This document shows positions 1 through 9,304 of a stretch of DNA of 43,192 nucleotides, piece by piece. The translations under genes and the position numbers were made by a program. The stretch is from Comamonadaceae bacterium. GTDB taxonomy: Bacteria > Pseudomonadota > Gammaproteobacteria > Burkholderiales > Burkholderiaceae_C. Each line of letters opens with the position of its first letter. Position 1 is the stretch's first letter. The stretch is taken from contig SEAY01000016.1 of NCBI GenBank assembly GCA_004144865.1, positions 1-43,192 on the forward strand, read 5' to 3'. The notes beneath the pieces are model-generated. The model was not told where the DNA came from, ran no database searches, and saw only the letters and a program-made list of their open reading frames with translations.

Positions 1-119
1 TCGGCGACCGCCTTCTTGCCGCCTTGCATGATGACGTTCATGAACTTGGCGAGCTCGACGTTGCCGTACTTGGGATCCGGCAGGATTTCACGCTTAGGGA
101 CTTCGCGACGACGTGGCAT
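1..119 (-). CDS. rpsG: 30S ribosomal protein S7, N-terminal part only
   Basis: The minus strand reads an S7 N-terminus starting [10 protein letters not shown] and continuing through a PDPKYGN motif and a [12 protein letters not shown] motif, all typical of bacterial S7. S7 binds the 3' major domain of 16S rRNA and nucleates assembly of the 30S head. Only the first 39 codons lie inside the window; the rest runs off the left edge. The ATG at 119 is preceded on the minus strand by a GAGAGG-like ribosome binding site. It follows rpsL on the same strand, the usual str-operon order (rpsL, rpsG, fusA, tuf), so fusA would be expected beyond the edge. The 144-base gap between rpsL and rpsG shows no clear gene or terminator. 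Confidence 0.95.
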   Translation of the reverse strand, partial: MPRRREVPKREILPDPKYGNVELAKFMNVIMQGGKKAVA

Positions 120-263
120 TTCTAACCTCTCAATTTGCTTCAGCTGGCCCTCGAAGGACCCAGGGCGCCATCCGGCTGCCCGCTTACTCGACCCGAAAGT
201 GGGTCACTACGCTTGCTTCAGCCTGCCAGGCCGAAGAAGCACCGACAAACTACGACTGGCTGC

Positions 264-641
264 TTAGGCCTTCTTCGGGCGCTTGGCGCCGTACTTGGAG
301 CGGGACTGCTTGCGATCCTTCACGCCTTGCAGGTCCAGGGAACCGCGGACGATGTGGTAACGCACACCGGGCAGGTCCTTCACGCGGCCGCCGCGCACGA
401 GCACCACGGAGTGTTCCTGCAGGTTGTGGCCTTCACCGCCGATGTAGGAGATGACTTCGAAGCCGTTGGTCAGGCGGACCTTGGCGACCTTCCGCAGCGC
501 GGAGTTCGGCTTCTTGGGCGTCGTGGTGTACACGCGGGTGCACACGCCCCGGCGCTGCGGGCTGTTCTGCATCGCGGGGGACTTCGATTTGATCTTCTCG
601 ACTTCCCGCCCGTGACGCACGAGTTGGTTGATGGTTGGCAT
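264..641 (-). CDS. rpsL: 30S ribosomal protein S12
   Basis: A full-length 125-residue S12, the usual size for proteobacteria. S12 lies at the decoding site of the 30S subunit and controls translational accuracy. The conserved loop PKKPNSA is at residues 42-48, and Lys43 and Lys88, the positions whose substitution usually gives streptomycin resistance, are both lysine, so this is a streptomycin-sensitive type allele. Asp89, the family's methylthiolation site, is present. The start ATG at 641 has an AGGGA ribosome binding site upstream. It is the first gene of the str operon, transcribed from the promoter at 713-741, with rpsG following. Confidence 0.98.
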   Translation of the reverse strand: MPTINQLVRHGREVEKIKSKSPAMQNSPQRRGVCTRVYTTTPKKPNSALRKVAKVRLTNGFEVISYIGGEGHNLQEHSVVLVRGGRVKDLPGVRYHIVRGSLDLQGVKDRKQSRSKYGAKRPKKA

Positions 642-712
642 TGAAAAACGTCCCTAAACGTTCAAAGAAAAACGGAAAAGCATTCCCGCCCCAAATTGCG
701 GGAAAGCCCGCG

Positions 713-741
713 AGTATATCCCGGCTGGTGAAAACCCTCAA
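713..741 (-). promoter_or_regulatory. Sigma-70 promoter of the str operon
   Basis: On the minus strand a TTGAGG -35 box (736-741) and a TATACT -10 box (713-718) are separated by exactly 17 bases. The predicted start is near 706, giving an rpsL leader of about 65 bases. It is the only strong promoter-like signal between the terminator at 786-808 and rpsL. Confidence 0.75.
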
Positions 742-785
742 CGCACCCGAGCCGTCACCACCGCGGAGGCGGGGGCCCGGGCGTG

Positions 786-808
786 AAAAAGGCCGCCGCG
801 GCGGCCTT
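786..808 (-). terminator. Intrinsic terminator after the carboxypeptidase gene
   Basis: A perfect GC-rich palindrome (789-808, core GGCCGCCGCGGCGGCC) is followed, reading on the minus strand, by a run of five T (786-790). It sits about 60 bases downstream of the carboxypeptidase stop and upstream of the str promoter, so it separates the two transcription units. Confidence 0.75.
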
Positions 809-870
809 CCTGGATCCCGGCCTGCCCCGGGAGGACCCTCATCGCCCGCCGCCGGCGGGCTGGATGAGGG

Positions 871-2031
871 TCATTTGATCCACAGACGGATCGCGTCCCA
901 GGCGCGGCCGAAGATGCCGGCCTGCTCCACCGCCTCCAGGGCCACGAGGGGGACTTCCCGCAGGAGCTGGTCGCCGGCCAGGATCTTGAGCGTGCCGACC
1001 TGCTGCCCCTTGCTGAAGGGCGCCACCAGAGGATCGGCCCGGGCGACCTGCGTCTTGATCTTCGAGGCGCTGCCGGCCGGCACGGCCAGCACGATGGGCT
1101 GGGTCTGGCCCAGCTTCACGGTATCGGCGTTGCCCTTCCAGACCTGCGGCTCCAGCACCGGCTGGTTGGCGTCGAACAGCTTCAGGCCTTCGTAGGCCGT
1201 GTAGCCCCAGTTCAGCAGTTTCTGCGCTTCGTTGGCCCGCGCCAGTTCGCTGCTGGCGCCCAGGACGATGGCCACCAGCCGCCGCCCCTGCAGGTTGGGG
1301 AAGTCGCGCTTGGCCGTGGCGATGAGGCAATAGCCCGCCGCGTTCGTGTGGCCCGTCTTCAGCCCGTCGACCGTCGGGTCGCGGAACAGCAGCATGTTCC
1401 GGTTGGTGTCGTTGGCCGTCGGCGTGCCCTGGTAGCGGTACTTCTGGATCTTGTAGTACCCGGTGTACTCGGGGAAGTCCTGCATCAGCCGGGTGGACAG
1501 GATGCTCAGGTCACGCGCGGTGGTGGTGTGGCCCGGCGCGGTGAGGCCCTCCGGGTTCTTGTAGGCGGTGTTCTTCATGCCCAGCGCCTTGGCCTGCTGG
1601 TTCATGAGTTCGACGAAACGCTCCACGGTGCCGCCCACGCCCTCCGCGAGCGCGACCGTCGCATCGTTGCCCGATTGCACGATCATGCCCTTGATGAGGT
1701 CCTCCACGGGCACCTGCATGCTGGGGTCGATGAACATGCGCGAGCCCGGCATCTTCCACGCGCGCGTGCTGACCGGCAGCGCCTGCTGCAGCGCGATCTT
1801 CTTCGCCTTGAGCGCATCGAACACGAGGTAGCCCGTCATCAGCTTGGTCAGCGACGCGGGCTCCACGGGCGCATCGGGGTCGCGCGCGGCCAGCACCTGG
1901 TTGGCGCTGACGTCCATCAGCAGGTAGCTGCGGGCGGCGATCTCGGGGGGTTGCGGAGCCTGGGCAGAAGCGGCCAGGCAGAAAAGGGCCATCAAGGGCG
2001 CGAGGAGCGCCTGCATCCAACGATTGGTCAT
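871..2031 (-). CDS. dacC: D-alanyl-D-alanine carboxypeptidase (PBP5/6 family)
   Basis: A 386-residue low-molecular-mass penicillin-binding protein (peptidase S11) that removes the terminal D-Ala from peptidoglycan pentapeptides in the periplasm. All three catalytic motifs are visible: S60-L-T-K63 with the acylated serine, S120-G-N122, and K225-T-G227. Residues 1-24 form a Sec signal peptide ending near ASA-QA. The C-terminal beta domain and a final WDAIRLWIK amphipathic helix match the inner-membrane anchor of PBP5/6 proteins. The ATG at 2031 is chosen because the signal peptide begins there; the frame stays open upstream but that part overlaps the hydrolase gene. The start overlaps the upstream hydrolase stop by four bases (ATGA), so the two are co-translated. 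The symbol dacC versus dacA cannot be settled by eye. Confidence 0.93.
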   Translation of the reverse strand: MTNRWMQALLAPLMALFCLAASAQAPQPPEIAARSYLLMDVSANQVLAARDPDAPVEPASLTKLMTGYLVFDALKAKKIALQQALPVSTRAWKMPGSRMFIDPSMQVPVEDLIKGMIVQSGNDATVALAEGVGGTVERFVELMNQQAKALGMKNTAYKNPEGLTAPGHTTTARDLSILSTRLMQDFPEYTGYYKIQKYRYQGTPTANDTNRNMLLFRDPTVDGLKTGHTNAAGYCLIATAKRDFPNLQGRRLVAIVLGASSELARANEAQKLLNWGYTAYEGLKLFDANQPVLEPQVWKGNADTVKLGQTQPIVLAVPAGSASKIKTQVARADPLVAPFSKGQQVGTLKILAGDQLLREVPLVALEAVEQAGIFGRAWDAIRLWIK

Positions 2032-2657
2032 CCGTTTGTTCGCAGGTGGCGGACCACCAGGTTTTTCAAGAGCGGTAATTGTCCGTGAAAGAAATGCTCG
2101 ACAGCGGGCACCACCGTAACGGGCAGTGTCTGGGGCCGCGCCCAATCCAGCACGGCGGACAGCGGCACCGTCTCGTCCTGCTCGCCGTGGATCACCAAGG
2201 TGCGGTCGTGCGCCTCGGGCGGCAGCGGCGGTACGGTGAAGCGTGATGCCGCCGTACCGACGAGCACCACGAAGCGGATATCGCGCGCGGCCCAGAGCGC
2301 CTGCACCGCCTGCGCGGTGACGTACGCGCCGAAGGAGAAACCCGCCAGCGCGATGGCGCCCTCGGGCGCGAGGTCGGCAATGAGCGCCTGCAAGTCGGCA
2401 GCCTCGCCGATGCCGTTGTCATGCACGCCTTCGCTGGAGCCCACCCCGCGGAAGTTGAAGCGGATCGCCGTCCAGCCGCCTTGCACGAAGGCCCGCGCCA
2501 GCGTCTGCACGACCTTGTTGTCCATCGTGCCGCCGAACAGCGGGTGCGGATGCGCGATGAAGGCGATGCCGCGCGGCGTGCCTTCCGGCTGGTCGCGCAG
2601 CACCTGGATGCGTCCCGCGGCGCCGGTGCGCTCCAGCCTCTCCGTCTGCGCGTTCAT
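2028..2657 (-). CDS. Alpha/beta hydrolase
   Basis: A 209-residue serine hydrolase of the small COG2945-like alpha/beta group. The HPHPLFGGT oxyanion segment is at 36-44, the nucleophile elbow GFSFG at 106-110 with Ser108, the acid Asp161 in GEQDETV, and the histidine in EHFFHG (His188 or His191). There is no signal peptide or membrane segment, so it is probably cytoplasmic. The substrate is unknown; family members are usually annotated only as hydrolases or esterases. The ATG at 2657 has a GGGAGG site upstream. It overlaps dacC by ATGA, which suggests co-expression but not necessarily a shared pathway. Confidence 0.88.
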   Translation of the reverse strand: MNAQTERLERTGAAGRIQVLRDQPEGTPRGIAFIAHPHPLFGGTMDNKVVQTLARAFVQGGWTAIRFNFRGVGSSEGVHDNGIGEAADLQALIADLAPEGAIALAGFSFGAYVTAQAVQALWAARDIRFVVLVGTAASRFTVPPLPPEAHDRTLVIHGEQDETVPLSAVLDWARPQTLPVTVVPAVEHFFHGQLPLLKNLVVRHLRTNG

Positions 2658-2701
2658 CCAGGGACCTCCCCCAGGCTTGACCGCTCCGCGGCCTGCGCCT
2701 C

Positions 2702-2723
2702 CCCCCTCCGCAAGCGGAGGGGG
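2702..2723. repeat. GC-rich intergenic hairpin
   Basis: A perfect 10-base inverted repeat (arms CCCCCTCCGC and its complement) with a two-base AA spacer lies in the 94-base gap between the ferredoxin and hydrolase genes. There is no T-run on either side, so it is more like an intergenic palindromic repeat than a classical terminator. It may reduce read-through from the ferredoxin operon. Confidence 0.6.
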
Positions 2724-2751
2724 CGAGCGCCTTCGGGCGGCCGTGCGGCGC

Positions 2752-3096
2752 TCATCGTCCCAGATGCGGCGGCGTCAGCAAGCGCTCAACGACCTTGCCG
2801 TCGCGCAGGTGGGACTCCACGATCTCGTCGATGTCGTTGCCGTCCACGTAGGTGTACCAGGTGCCTTCGGGATACACGACCGCGATGGGCCCGCCCTGGC
2901 AGCGATCGAGGCAGCCCGCCTTGTTCACGCGCACCTTGCCCGGGCCGGCCAGGCCCAGCGACTTCACCTTGGCCTTGCAGCGGTCGAAGGCTTCCTGCGC
3001 ATGGTGGTCGGCGCAGCAGGCCTCGCCGTTGTCGCGCTTGTTCAGGCAGAAGAAGATGTGGTGCCCGTAGTACTGGGGCTGGAGAGGCGCACTCAT
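2752..3096 (-). CDS. Thioredoxin-like 2Fe-2S ferredoxin
   Basis: A 114-residue (2Fe-2S) ferredoxin of the thioredoxin-fold type. An N-terminal HHIFFCLNKR strand carries Cys17, with Cys27/Cys28 and Cys40 after it. The signature GCLDRCQGGP (residues 61-70) supplies Cys62 and Cys66. Four of these six cysteines should hold the cluster; which ones cannot be told by eye. Proteins of this family carry electrons in the cytoplasm with partners that are mostly unassigned. The ATG at 3096 is chosen because the conserved fold starts there and because it overlaps the VanZ-like gene stop by ATGA. The same frame is open far upstream, but that part is antisense-like, low-complexity translation. Confidence 0.88.
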   Translation of the reverse strand: MSAPLQPQYYGHHIFFCLNKRDNGEACCADHHAQEAFDRCKAKVKSLGLAGPGKVRVNKAGCLDRCQGGPIAVVYPEGTWYTYVDGNDIDEIVESHLRDGKVVERLLTPPHLGR

Positions 3097-4226
3097 GCGG
3101 GGATTGTAGGAGGGGCCTCCCGGCGCGAGATGCGCTGCAGCACATAGACCAGCACCGCGTAAGGCCAGAGCCATCCGAGCCACTGCGCCAGGCCGTGGAA
3201 GCGGATGAAGCGTCCCTGCTCCCAGGCCTGCAGCGTGTCGGCGAAGTAGGCGCTGGCCGGCGCCTGGTTCAACACGCTGAGGTGCACCACCAGGGCGAGC
3301 AGCAGCACCGCCGCGCACCCGCGCCGCGGCACGGCCAGCATCAGCAGCGCGAGGATGAGCCCGAACAGCAAACCCAGGCGCACCGGCAGGCTGAGCCACG
3401 CCCAGGCATGCGCAGGGCCCCAGCTCAGTGCGGCGGACAGCGCCGTGACGGAGACGCCTGCCCCGATCGCGACGAAGGCGAACACGGCACGGCGCCCCGC
3501 CGAACGAAGGATCGAATAACCGAGCAGGCAGGGGACGAAGGCGCCCAGCGCGACGCACAGCAGCTCCGCTGCCGGCACCAGCGGCTGCAATTCGATCTCG
3601 CGCACCGGCAGCCACTCGAGGAACGGCGTGTCCTCCAGCCATGCGGCCAGGGCGGTCTCGAGCCGCTCCAGCACCTGCCCCAGGCCCAGCGGAACTGCCG
3701 CCGGGAAGAGCAGCGCGAAGGGCCACAGCGCCAGCAGCACCAGCGCACCCCGCGCCTCCGGGATGAACCAGCGGTCGCGAAAGCGGCTCCAGTGGTCGAT
3801 GGCGCCGCCGACCTCCAGCGCCGTCGCCGCCACCGCCCCGACCAGGGTGCCGGCGATGTTGAGGCCGAGGTCCACGTTGGACGCCACGCGCGACGGCAGG
3901 AAGTTCTGCACGCCTTCCATGAGGAAGGACAGGACCGAGCCGGTCACGACGGCGACGGCCACCGCGGCAAGGTTCGGATGGTCGGCGAAATAGCGAACGT
4001 TGCCGCGCCGCATGAAGCTCAGGGCGAGCAGGAAGCCGAGGGGTACATAGCCCACGACGTTGGCCGCGAGGTCGAAAACCGTCCAGTAGCGCGGCCAGCC
4101 GGCAAACAGGAAGTCCCACGGCGGGATCTCCTGGTTGCGCCAACCGGAGAAGGGATAGAGGCTGGCGTACACCACCAGCAGCGCATAGGCGCCGGCAAGA
4201 GGCCAGGCGGAAGTCTTGTGCGCCAT
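3093..4226 (-). CDS. VanZ-like family integral membrane protein
   Basis: A 377-residue polytopic protein. The N-terminal third matches VanZ-like proteins: a first helix (about 9-27), then a DLAANVVGYVPLGFLL segment near 72-87 and a conserved SFLMEGVQNFLPSR region. Further hydrophobic helices fill the C-terminal half, about nine to ten in total, so it is longer than a minimal VanZ domain. Known VanZ proteins affect glycopeptide resistance, but most proteobacterial members have no assigned function and no resistance role should be assumed. The start ATG at 4226 lies two bases after the hemJ stop, and its stop overlaps the ferredoxin start, so hemJ, this gene and the ferredoxin form a tight run. 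Confidence 0.85.
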   Translation of the reverse strand: MAHKTSAWPLAGAYALLVVYASLYPFSGWRNQEIPPWDFLFAGWPRYWTVFDLAANVVGYVPLGFLLALSFMRRGNVRYFADHPNLAAVAVAVVTGSVLSFLMEGVQNFLPSRVASNVDLGLNIAGTLVGAVAATALEVGGAIDHWSRFRDRWFIPEARGALVLLALWPFALLFPAAVPLGLGQVLERLETALAAWLEDTPFLEWLPVREIELQPLVPAAELLCVALGAFVPCLLGYSILRSAGRRAVFAFVAIGAGVSVTALSAALSWGPAHAWAWLSLPVRLGLLFGLILALLMLAVPRRGCAAVLLLALVVHLSVLNQAPASAYFADTLQAWEQGRFIRFHGLAQWLGWLWPYAVLVYVLQRISRREAPPTIPA

Positions 4227-4228
4227 GC

Positions 4229-4651
4229 TCAGAAGGGCTTGACGACCACCAGGATCACCGCGGCGAGAAGGAACAGCACCGGCAGCTCGTTGAACCAGCG
4301 GAACCACCTGTGGCTGCGCCGGACTTCGCCGCGCTCGAAGCGCCGCAGCAACATCGCGCAACCGTGGTGGTAGCCGATCGTCAGCAGCACGACAGCGAGC
4401 TTGCCGTGCATCCAGCCCGCGCCGCGCCCGATGCCCCAGTACAGCCAGAGCACCAGGCCCAGGCCGACGGCGGGCACCGCCAGCAGGGTCGTGAAGCGCA
4501 GCAGCTTGCGCGCCATCAGCAGCAGGCGTTGCCGTTCGGCCTCGGAACCGGCCGGCACCATCGCCAGGTTGACGAAGATGCGCGGCAGGTAGAACAGGCC
4601 GGCGAACCAGCTGGCCACGAACACGATATGGAAGGCCTTGACCCAGAGCAT
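4229..4651 (-). CDS. hemJ: HemJ-type protoporphyrinogen IX oxidase (CopD-like membrane protein)
   Basis: A 140-residue protein with four hydrophobic helices (about 5-28, 54-73, 82-98 and 122-138), the size and shape of the HemJ/UPF0093 family. HemJ oxidises protoporphyrinogen IX to protoporphyrin IX in the inner membrane, the penultimate heme step in bacteria lacking HemG and HemY. His8 in KAFHIVF and the WMHGKL segment (80-85) are the conserved heme-binding and active positions of the family. The divergent neighbour is hemB, an earlier heme enzyme, which supports the assignment. A CopD-like label is the usual automated alternative. No strong ribosome binding site is seen before the ATG at 4651. 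Confidence 0.85.
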   Translation of the reverse strand: MLWVKAFHIVFVASWFAGLFYLPRIFVNLAMVPAGSEAERQRLLLMARKLLRFTTLLAVPAVGLGLVLWLYWGIGRGAGWMHGKLAVVLLTIGYHHGCAMLLRRFERGEVRRSHRWFRWFNELPVLFLLAAVILVVVKPF

Positions 4652-4713
4652 GGCCGCGAGTGTACGGAGGGTGCGCGGCGGCGGGGTCGCGGCACGGCGG
4701 TGCCAGCGCGGGC

Positions 4714-4744
4714 AAAAAAAAGCCCCGGCTCCAACGAGCCGGGG
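4714..4744 (-). terminator. Strong intrinsic terminator, minus strand
   Basis: A 9-base perfect stem (4723-4731 paired with 4736-4744, CCCCGGCTC type) with a CAAC loop is followed on the minus strand by eight T (4714-4721). It points toward hemJ although no minus-strand protein gene lies upstream of it, which is why a small RNA or attenuator is proposed. Confidence 0.85.
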
Positions 4745-4817
4745 TGGGAAGCCTTTTTGCTGTCACACATCAAGGCGCCCGCTCAGGGAGGAAAAGCGGG
4801 GGACGGCAAGCCGCCCG
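4714..4817 (-). ncRNA. Candidate small RNA between hemJ and hemB, or a hemJ leader
   Basis: A minus-strand transcription unit with no convincing gene is defined by a promoter at 4824-4852 and an intrinsic terminator at 4714-4744. The transcript would be about 104 bases. By eye it can form three hairpins before the terminator: GGGCGG/CCGUCC with a CUUG loop, CCCGCU/AGCGGG, and GCCUU/AAGGC. It matches no RNA family that I recognise. Because it lies upstream of hemJ on the same strand, it could instead be an attenuator leader with termination before hemJ. A short reading frame starting at 4773 reads through the terminator and is not thought to be real. Confidence 0.45.
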
Positions 4818-4823
4818 GCCCGT

Positions 4824-4852
4824 AATTTAACAGCGCCGACTTTGCGTTTCAA
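4824..4852 (-). promoter_or_regulatory. Sigma-70 promoter upstream of the candidate small RNA
   Basis: On the minus strand a TTGAAA -35 box (4847-4852) and a TAAATT -10 box (4824-4829) are separated by 17 bases. The predicted start is near 4817. This promoter faces away from hemB and toward hemJ. Confidence 0.6.
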
Positions 4853-4904
4853 GCCTAAAGTCTTAAGTTCTCGGCGGCCGCGGCAAACGCGCACTTCCTG
4901 CTGA

Positions 4905-5948
<1,044 letters not shown>

Positions 5949-5961
5949 CGGAACCCGGCGC

Positions 5962-7059
5962 GTGCAGATCGTCGAATTCGGGGCGGGGACGCTGCGCTTC
6001 CTGGAGCATCCGCCCGAGCGGGTGCCGGAGGACGGCTTCGTGTGGATCTACCTCGAGCGCGAGGAGCTGGGGACGCTCCTGCCGCAGCTGCAGCGCTCGG
6101 CCCATGCGCTCGGCGGCTCCGCGCTGCTCGACCTGCACGTCAAGGACCTCGGCAACCGCTCGCATCCTTCGCACTACGACTACACCTCCATCTACGACCT
6201 CGTGATCTTCCGGCGCCTCGCCACCGAGGAGGAGGTCCGCGTGGAACTCGGCGCCGACGCCCCACCCGCCGACCGCGCCCTGGCGGCGTTCAGCCGCATC
6301 CGCACGCGGGCCATCGGCTTCGCCGTGTTCGACCGCCTGCTGGTGAGCGTGCATCCCGCCGGCTGCCAGTCGCCGCGCACCTTCATCCAGCGCTACCTGG
6401 GCGGGGTGGTGCAAAGCGAAGGCGTGACCGCGGTGGCGCGCACGCGGCTGCCGTCCAACCCCGCGGACCTGATGCTGCGCATGGTCAACATGATGGTCGA
6501 CAGCTACCTGGAGCTGCGCAAGGTCCTGAGCAACGAGCTGGACCAATGGCAGCAGGCCCTGCTGGCCGCGCGCAGCCGCGCCGCGGACTGGGGCGCGCTC
6601 ATGATGGCGCGCAATGCGCTGCACACGCTGGAAGACCTCTGCGAGGAGCAGAACGACGCGATGCAGGAATGGCTGGACGCCCACCAGGAGCAGCCGCCGC
6701 CCTGGATGGGCGAAGCCGAGCGCGACGGGCTGCTGGCGCGAGGCCGCGACGTCGTCGAACACATCCAGCGCGTGGTGCACCACGTGCGGCGCATGGAGCA
6801 CGGTGCCGAGACCGCGGTGCAAATCCACTTCTCGGCGCTCGGCCACCGCACCAACGAGATCATGCGCACGCTCACGGCGCTCACGGCCATCTTCCTGCCG
6901 CTGAACCTGATCGCCGGCGTGTTCGGCATGAACTTCGAGTTCCTGCCCTTCTCGCACGACGCTACCGGCTTCTGGTGGACCCTTGGCTCCATGGCGTCGA
7001 TCGCCGTGGCGCTGGGCGTGGTGTTCTGGCGCAAGAACTACCTCGCGCGCACCCGATGA
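5962..7059 (+). CDS. CorA-family divalent cation transporter
   Basis: A 365-residue CorA/ZntB-like channel. A long soluble N-terminal domain with extended helices (about 180-280) is followed by two C-terminal membrane helices. The signature G-M-N is at residues 322-324 in the sequence GVFGMNF, at the pore mouth after the first membrane helix. Family members form pentamers that move Mg2+, Co2+, Ni2+ or Zn2+ across the inner membrane; the ion cannot be told from sequence here. The GTG at 5962 is used as start, 13 bases after hemB stops, so they may be co-transcribed. The stop overlaps the DUF72 start by ATGA. Confidence 0.9.
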   Translation: MQIVEFGAGTLRFLEHPPERVPEDGFVWIYLEREELGTLLPQLQRSAHALGGSALLDLHVKDLGNRSHPSHYDYTSIYDLVIFRRLATEEEVRVELGADAPPADRALAAFSRIRTRAIGFAVFDRLLVSVHPAGCQSPRTFIQRYLGGVVQSEGVTAVARTRLPSNPADLMLRMVNMMVDSYLELRKVLSNELDQWQQALLAARSRAADWGALMMARNALHTLEDLCEEQNDAMQEWLDAHQEQPPPWMGEAERDGLLARGRDVVEHIQRVVHHVRRMEHGAETAVQIHFSALGHRTNEIMRTLTALTAIFLPLNLIAGVFGMNFEFLPFSHDATGFWWTLGSMASIAVALGVVFWRKNYLARTR

Positions 7060-7784
7060 TCCTGGTCGGCTGCGCGGGCTGGAGCCTGCCGCGCGCGGTG
7101 CAGGACGAATTCGGGCCGGGCGACTCGCACCTCGCGCGCTACGCCACGCGCTTTCCCGTCACGGAGATCAATTCGTCCTTCCACCGGCCCCACAAGCCCG
7201 CGCTCTATGCGAAATGGGCGCAGGCCGTGCCGGCGGACTTCCGCTTCAGCGCGAAGCTGCCCAGGACGATCACGCACGAGCGACGCCTCGCCGGCTGTGA
7301 CGAACCGCTGGCGGAGTTCCTGGCGCAGGTGGGCGCGCTCGGGACGCGCCTGGCGTGCCTGCTGGTGCAGCTGCCGCCCAGCCTGGCTTTCGACCGCAGC
7401 GTGGCGCAGCCCTTCCTGGAGTTGCTGCGGACGCGCTTTCCGGGCGCGCTCGCCATGGAGCCGCGCCATGCGACATGGTTCGAGCCGGAAGCGGATGCCC
7501 TGCTGCGCGAGCTGCAGATCGCGCGGGTGCTGGCCGACCCGGTGCGGCACGACCCCGGCCGCTGGCCGGGCGGCTGGCCGCAGCGCGTGTACCTGCGCCT
7601 GCACGGTTCGCCGCGCGTGTATTACTCGTCTTACGAAAACGACGTGCTGCGGGCACTCGCCGCGCGCCTGCGCGAAGCCGAAGCGCAGGGCGCCGAAGCC
7701 TGGTGCATCTTCGACAACACCGCCTCCGGCGCCGCGGCCGGCAATGCACTGGAGCTGCTGCGCCTGCTAGAAGAAGGGCGCTGA
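7056..7784 (+). CDS. DUF72 (YecE-like) family protein
   Basis: A 242-residue TIM-barrel-like DUF72 protein. It opens with ILVGCAGWSLP, has the EINSSFHRPHK segment near 36-46, KLPRTITHE, a MEPRHATWF segment, YLRLHGSPRVYY and a final WCIFDNTASGAAAGNAL motif, all in the order typical of the family. The biochemical function of DUF72 proteins is not established. The ATG at 7056 overlaps the transporter stop by ATGA, so translation is coupled. Its last 18 bases overlap the convergent glutathione transferase gene tail to tail. Confidence 0.88.
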   Translation: MILVGCAGWSLPRAVQDEFGPGDSHLARYATRFPVTEINSSFHRPHKPALYAKWAQAVPADFRFSAKLPRTITHERRLAGCDEPLAEFLAQVGALGTRLACLLVQLPPSLAFDRSVAQPFLELLRTRFPGALAMEPRHATWFEPEADALLRELQIARVLADPVRHDPGRWPGGWPQRVYLRLHGSPRVYYSSYENDVLRALAARLREAEAQGAEAWCIFDNTASGAAAGNALELLRLLEEGR

Positions 7785-8417
7785 GAGCTTCTCGGTGGCG
7801 AACACGCGCTGCACCGCCGGGCGCTCGCTCACGCGCTGCAGGTACGGACCCAGGTGCTGGCGGTCCCGGGCCTTGGGTCCGTTGAAATTGCGCGTCCAGC
7901 GGCACAGCGTGAACACATAGGCGTCCAGCGCGCTGAACTCGCGCCCCAGCACCCAGGGACCGCCGTTCTTCGCCACCAGCGCGTCGAGCTGGTCGACCAG
8001 GCCGTCCACCTTCTCCTGCGCCCGCGCCTTCACTTCGGCGGCGCCCTCCGCATTGCCTTCCTTCACCCAGCGCTCCGGATAGAAGTAGGCGACCAGGGTG
8101 GCCTGCAGCGTGTTGGTGCACCACATGAGCCACTTGTAGAAATGCGCCCGCTCCGGGGTGCCGGGTGGCGGCGCCAGTTTCGCCTGCGGATGCGTGTCGC
8201 ACAGGTGCAGCACGATGGCGGCCGTCTCGTACAGCACGAAGTCGCCATCGGTCAGCACCGGGATCAACCCGTTCGGATTGAGCTTCAGGTAGGCCGGCTC
8301 CTTGTGCCTGTTCTGCATGCGGTCGACCAGCACGCGCTCGTAGGGGACGCCCAGTTCCTCCAGCACGATGTGCGGGATCATCGCCGCGGTGCTGGGGTAG
8401 TAGTGCAGTTGAATCAT
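7767..8417 (-). CDS. Glutathione S-transferase
   Basis: A 216-residue cytosolic GST. The N-terminal thioredoxin-like domain (1-80) begins [21 protein letters not shown]. It carries the NPNGLIPVL cis-proline segment and the [10 protein letters not shown] glutathione-contact motif (Glu-Thr instead of the more common Glu-Ser). The C-terminal helical domain contains the N-capping-type sequence [14 protein letters not shown]. GSTs conjugate or reduce electrophiles with glutathione; the substrate is not predictable. Its start overlaps the upstream amidohydrolase stop by ATGA, so it is the last gene of a three-gene minus-strand operon with a dienelactone hydrolase. This grouping would fit breakdown or detoxification of small organic compounds, but that is inference. 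Confidence 0.92.
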   Translation of the reverse strand: MIQLHYYPSTAAMIPHIVLEELGVPYERVLVDRMQNRHKEPAYLKLNPNGLIPVLTDGDFVLYETAAIVLHLCDTHPQAKLAPPPGTPERAHFYKWLMWCTNTLQATLVAYFYPERWVKEGNAEGAAEVKARAQEKVDGLVDQLDALVAKNGGPWVLGREFSALDAYVFTLCRWTRNFNGPKARDRQHLGPYLQRVSERPAVQRVFATEKLSAPFF

Positions 8418-9304
8418 GGTTCCTTCAGTCCGAACAGCAGCGCGCCATTCTCCCAGGCGATCCGCCGCGCGACGGCGGCGGGAAGGTCTCCCAGCCAGGT
8501 GCGGTAGGCCTTCATGTTGTCGTCGTACGCCTGCCAGCGCTGGTTGACCCAGGTGTCGGATCCAAGCAGGAAGCGGCCGGGATACTTCAGGAGCAGCTGG
8601 CGCCACTCGGGACACAGCTTGCCGCCTTCGCAGGTAAGGCCCGGCCGGTAGGAGAGCTCGCCCATCAGCAGGGGATAGCGCGCCATCATCTCGTCGACGC
8701 GCGCGGCCGGCGTGCCGCCGATGCCTGTGTGCGCCCAGATCAGCCGCAGCTTCGCGCCCTGGGAGGGCGTGTGCGCCATCAGCAGGTCGACCGCCCTGTC
8801 GTCCACGTGCGCGAGCACGGCGAGGTTCTTCTCCTCGGCGAGTTGCATCAGGCGCCGCGCAACGGGGCCGTTCGCATTGGCGGAGTCGTAGAGATGGAAC
8901 TCACCGAGTCCGCGGTAGGGGCCAGTCGCGGTGCCGCGCGCCAATTCCGCCTGCACCATCTCGTAGATGGAGTCGTCGCGGAACCAGTTGTCGTAGTCGG
9001 CGCGGTTGCGGTACAGCCGCACGAAAGGCACCACCGTCACGCCGGCCTGCCGCGCCAGCGGCGATTGGGCCAGCGCCCTGGTGCCGTCGTTCGGCCGCGA
9101 ATTGGCGATGACCGCGCGCACGCCGTTGCGCTGCATGCGGGCCAGCACGTCCGGCAGAGGGTGCGGCCCCTCGCGGCCGTTCCAGGCCTCTTCGTTGTAG
9201 TGCAGGTGCGCGTCGAAGATCGGGCCGGCGTAGTCGGCGGCGCAAGCTGCCCCCGCCAGCACGAAGGCGAGCAAGCCCGCCATCCCCGCCGTCGTGTTCT
9301 TCAT
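8414..9304 (-). CDS. Exported amidohydrolase-2 family metal hydrolase
   Basis: A 296-residue protein with a cleavable Sec signal peptide (1-22, ending AACA before ADYAG) followed by an amidohydrolase-2 type TIM barrel. The metal-binding H-x-H is His33 and His35 in FDAHLHYNE. Later metal or catalytic candidates are the histidine in [10 protein letters not shown], the [11 protein letters not shown] motif and the aspartate in FLLGSDTWV. The expected location is the periplasm, unusual for a family with many cytoplasmic members. The ATG at 9304 is chosen because the signal peptide starts there; the open frame continues upstream into the neighbour. It overlaps genes at both ends by ATGA. The substrate is unknown. 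Confidence 0.85.
   Translation of the reverse strand: MKNTTAGMAGLLAFVLAGAACAADYAGPIFDAHLHYNEEAWNGREGPHPLPDVLARMQRNGVRAVIANSRPNDGTRALAQSPLARQAGVTVVPFVRLYRNRADYDNWFRDDSIYEMVQAELARGTATGPYRGLGEFHLYDSANANGPVARRLMQLAEEKNLAVLAHVDDRAVDLLMAHTPSQGAKLRLIWAHTGIGGTPAARVDEMMARYPLLMGELSYRPGLTCEGGKLCPEWRQLLLKYPGRFLLGSDTWVNQRWQAYDDNMKAYRTWLGDLPAAVARRIAWENGALLFGLKEP

Noticed and set aside
3093..4226. Glycopeptide resistance role for the VanZ-like protein
   Set aside because: Only the membrane domain similarity is present; none of the vanH/A/X genes accompany it.
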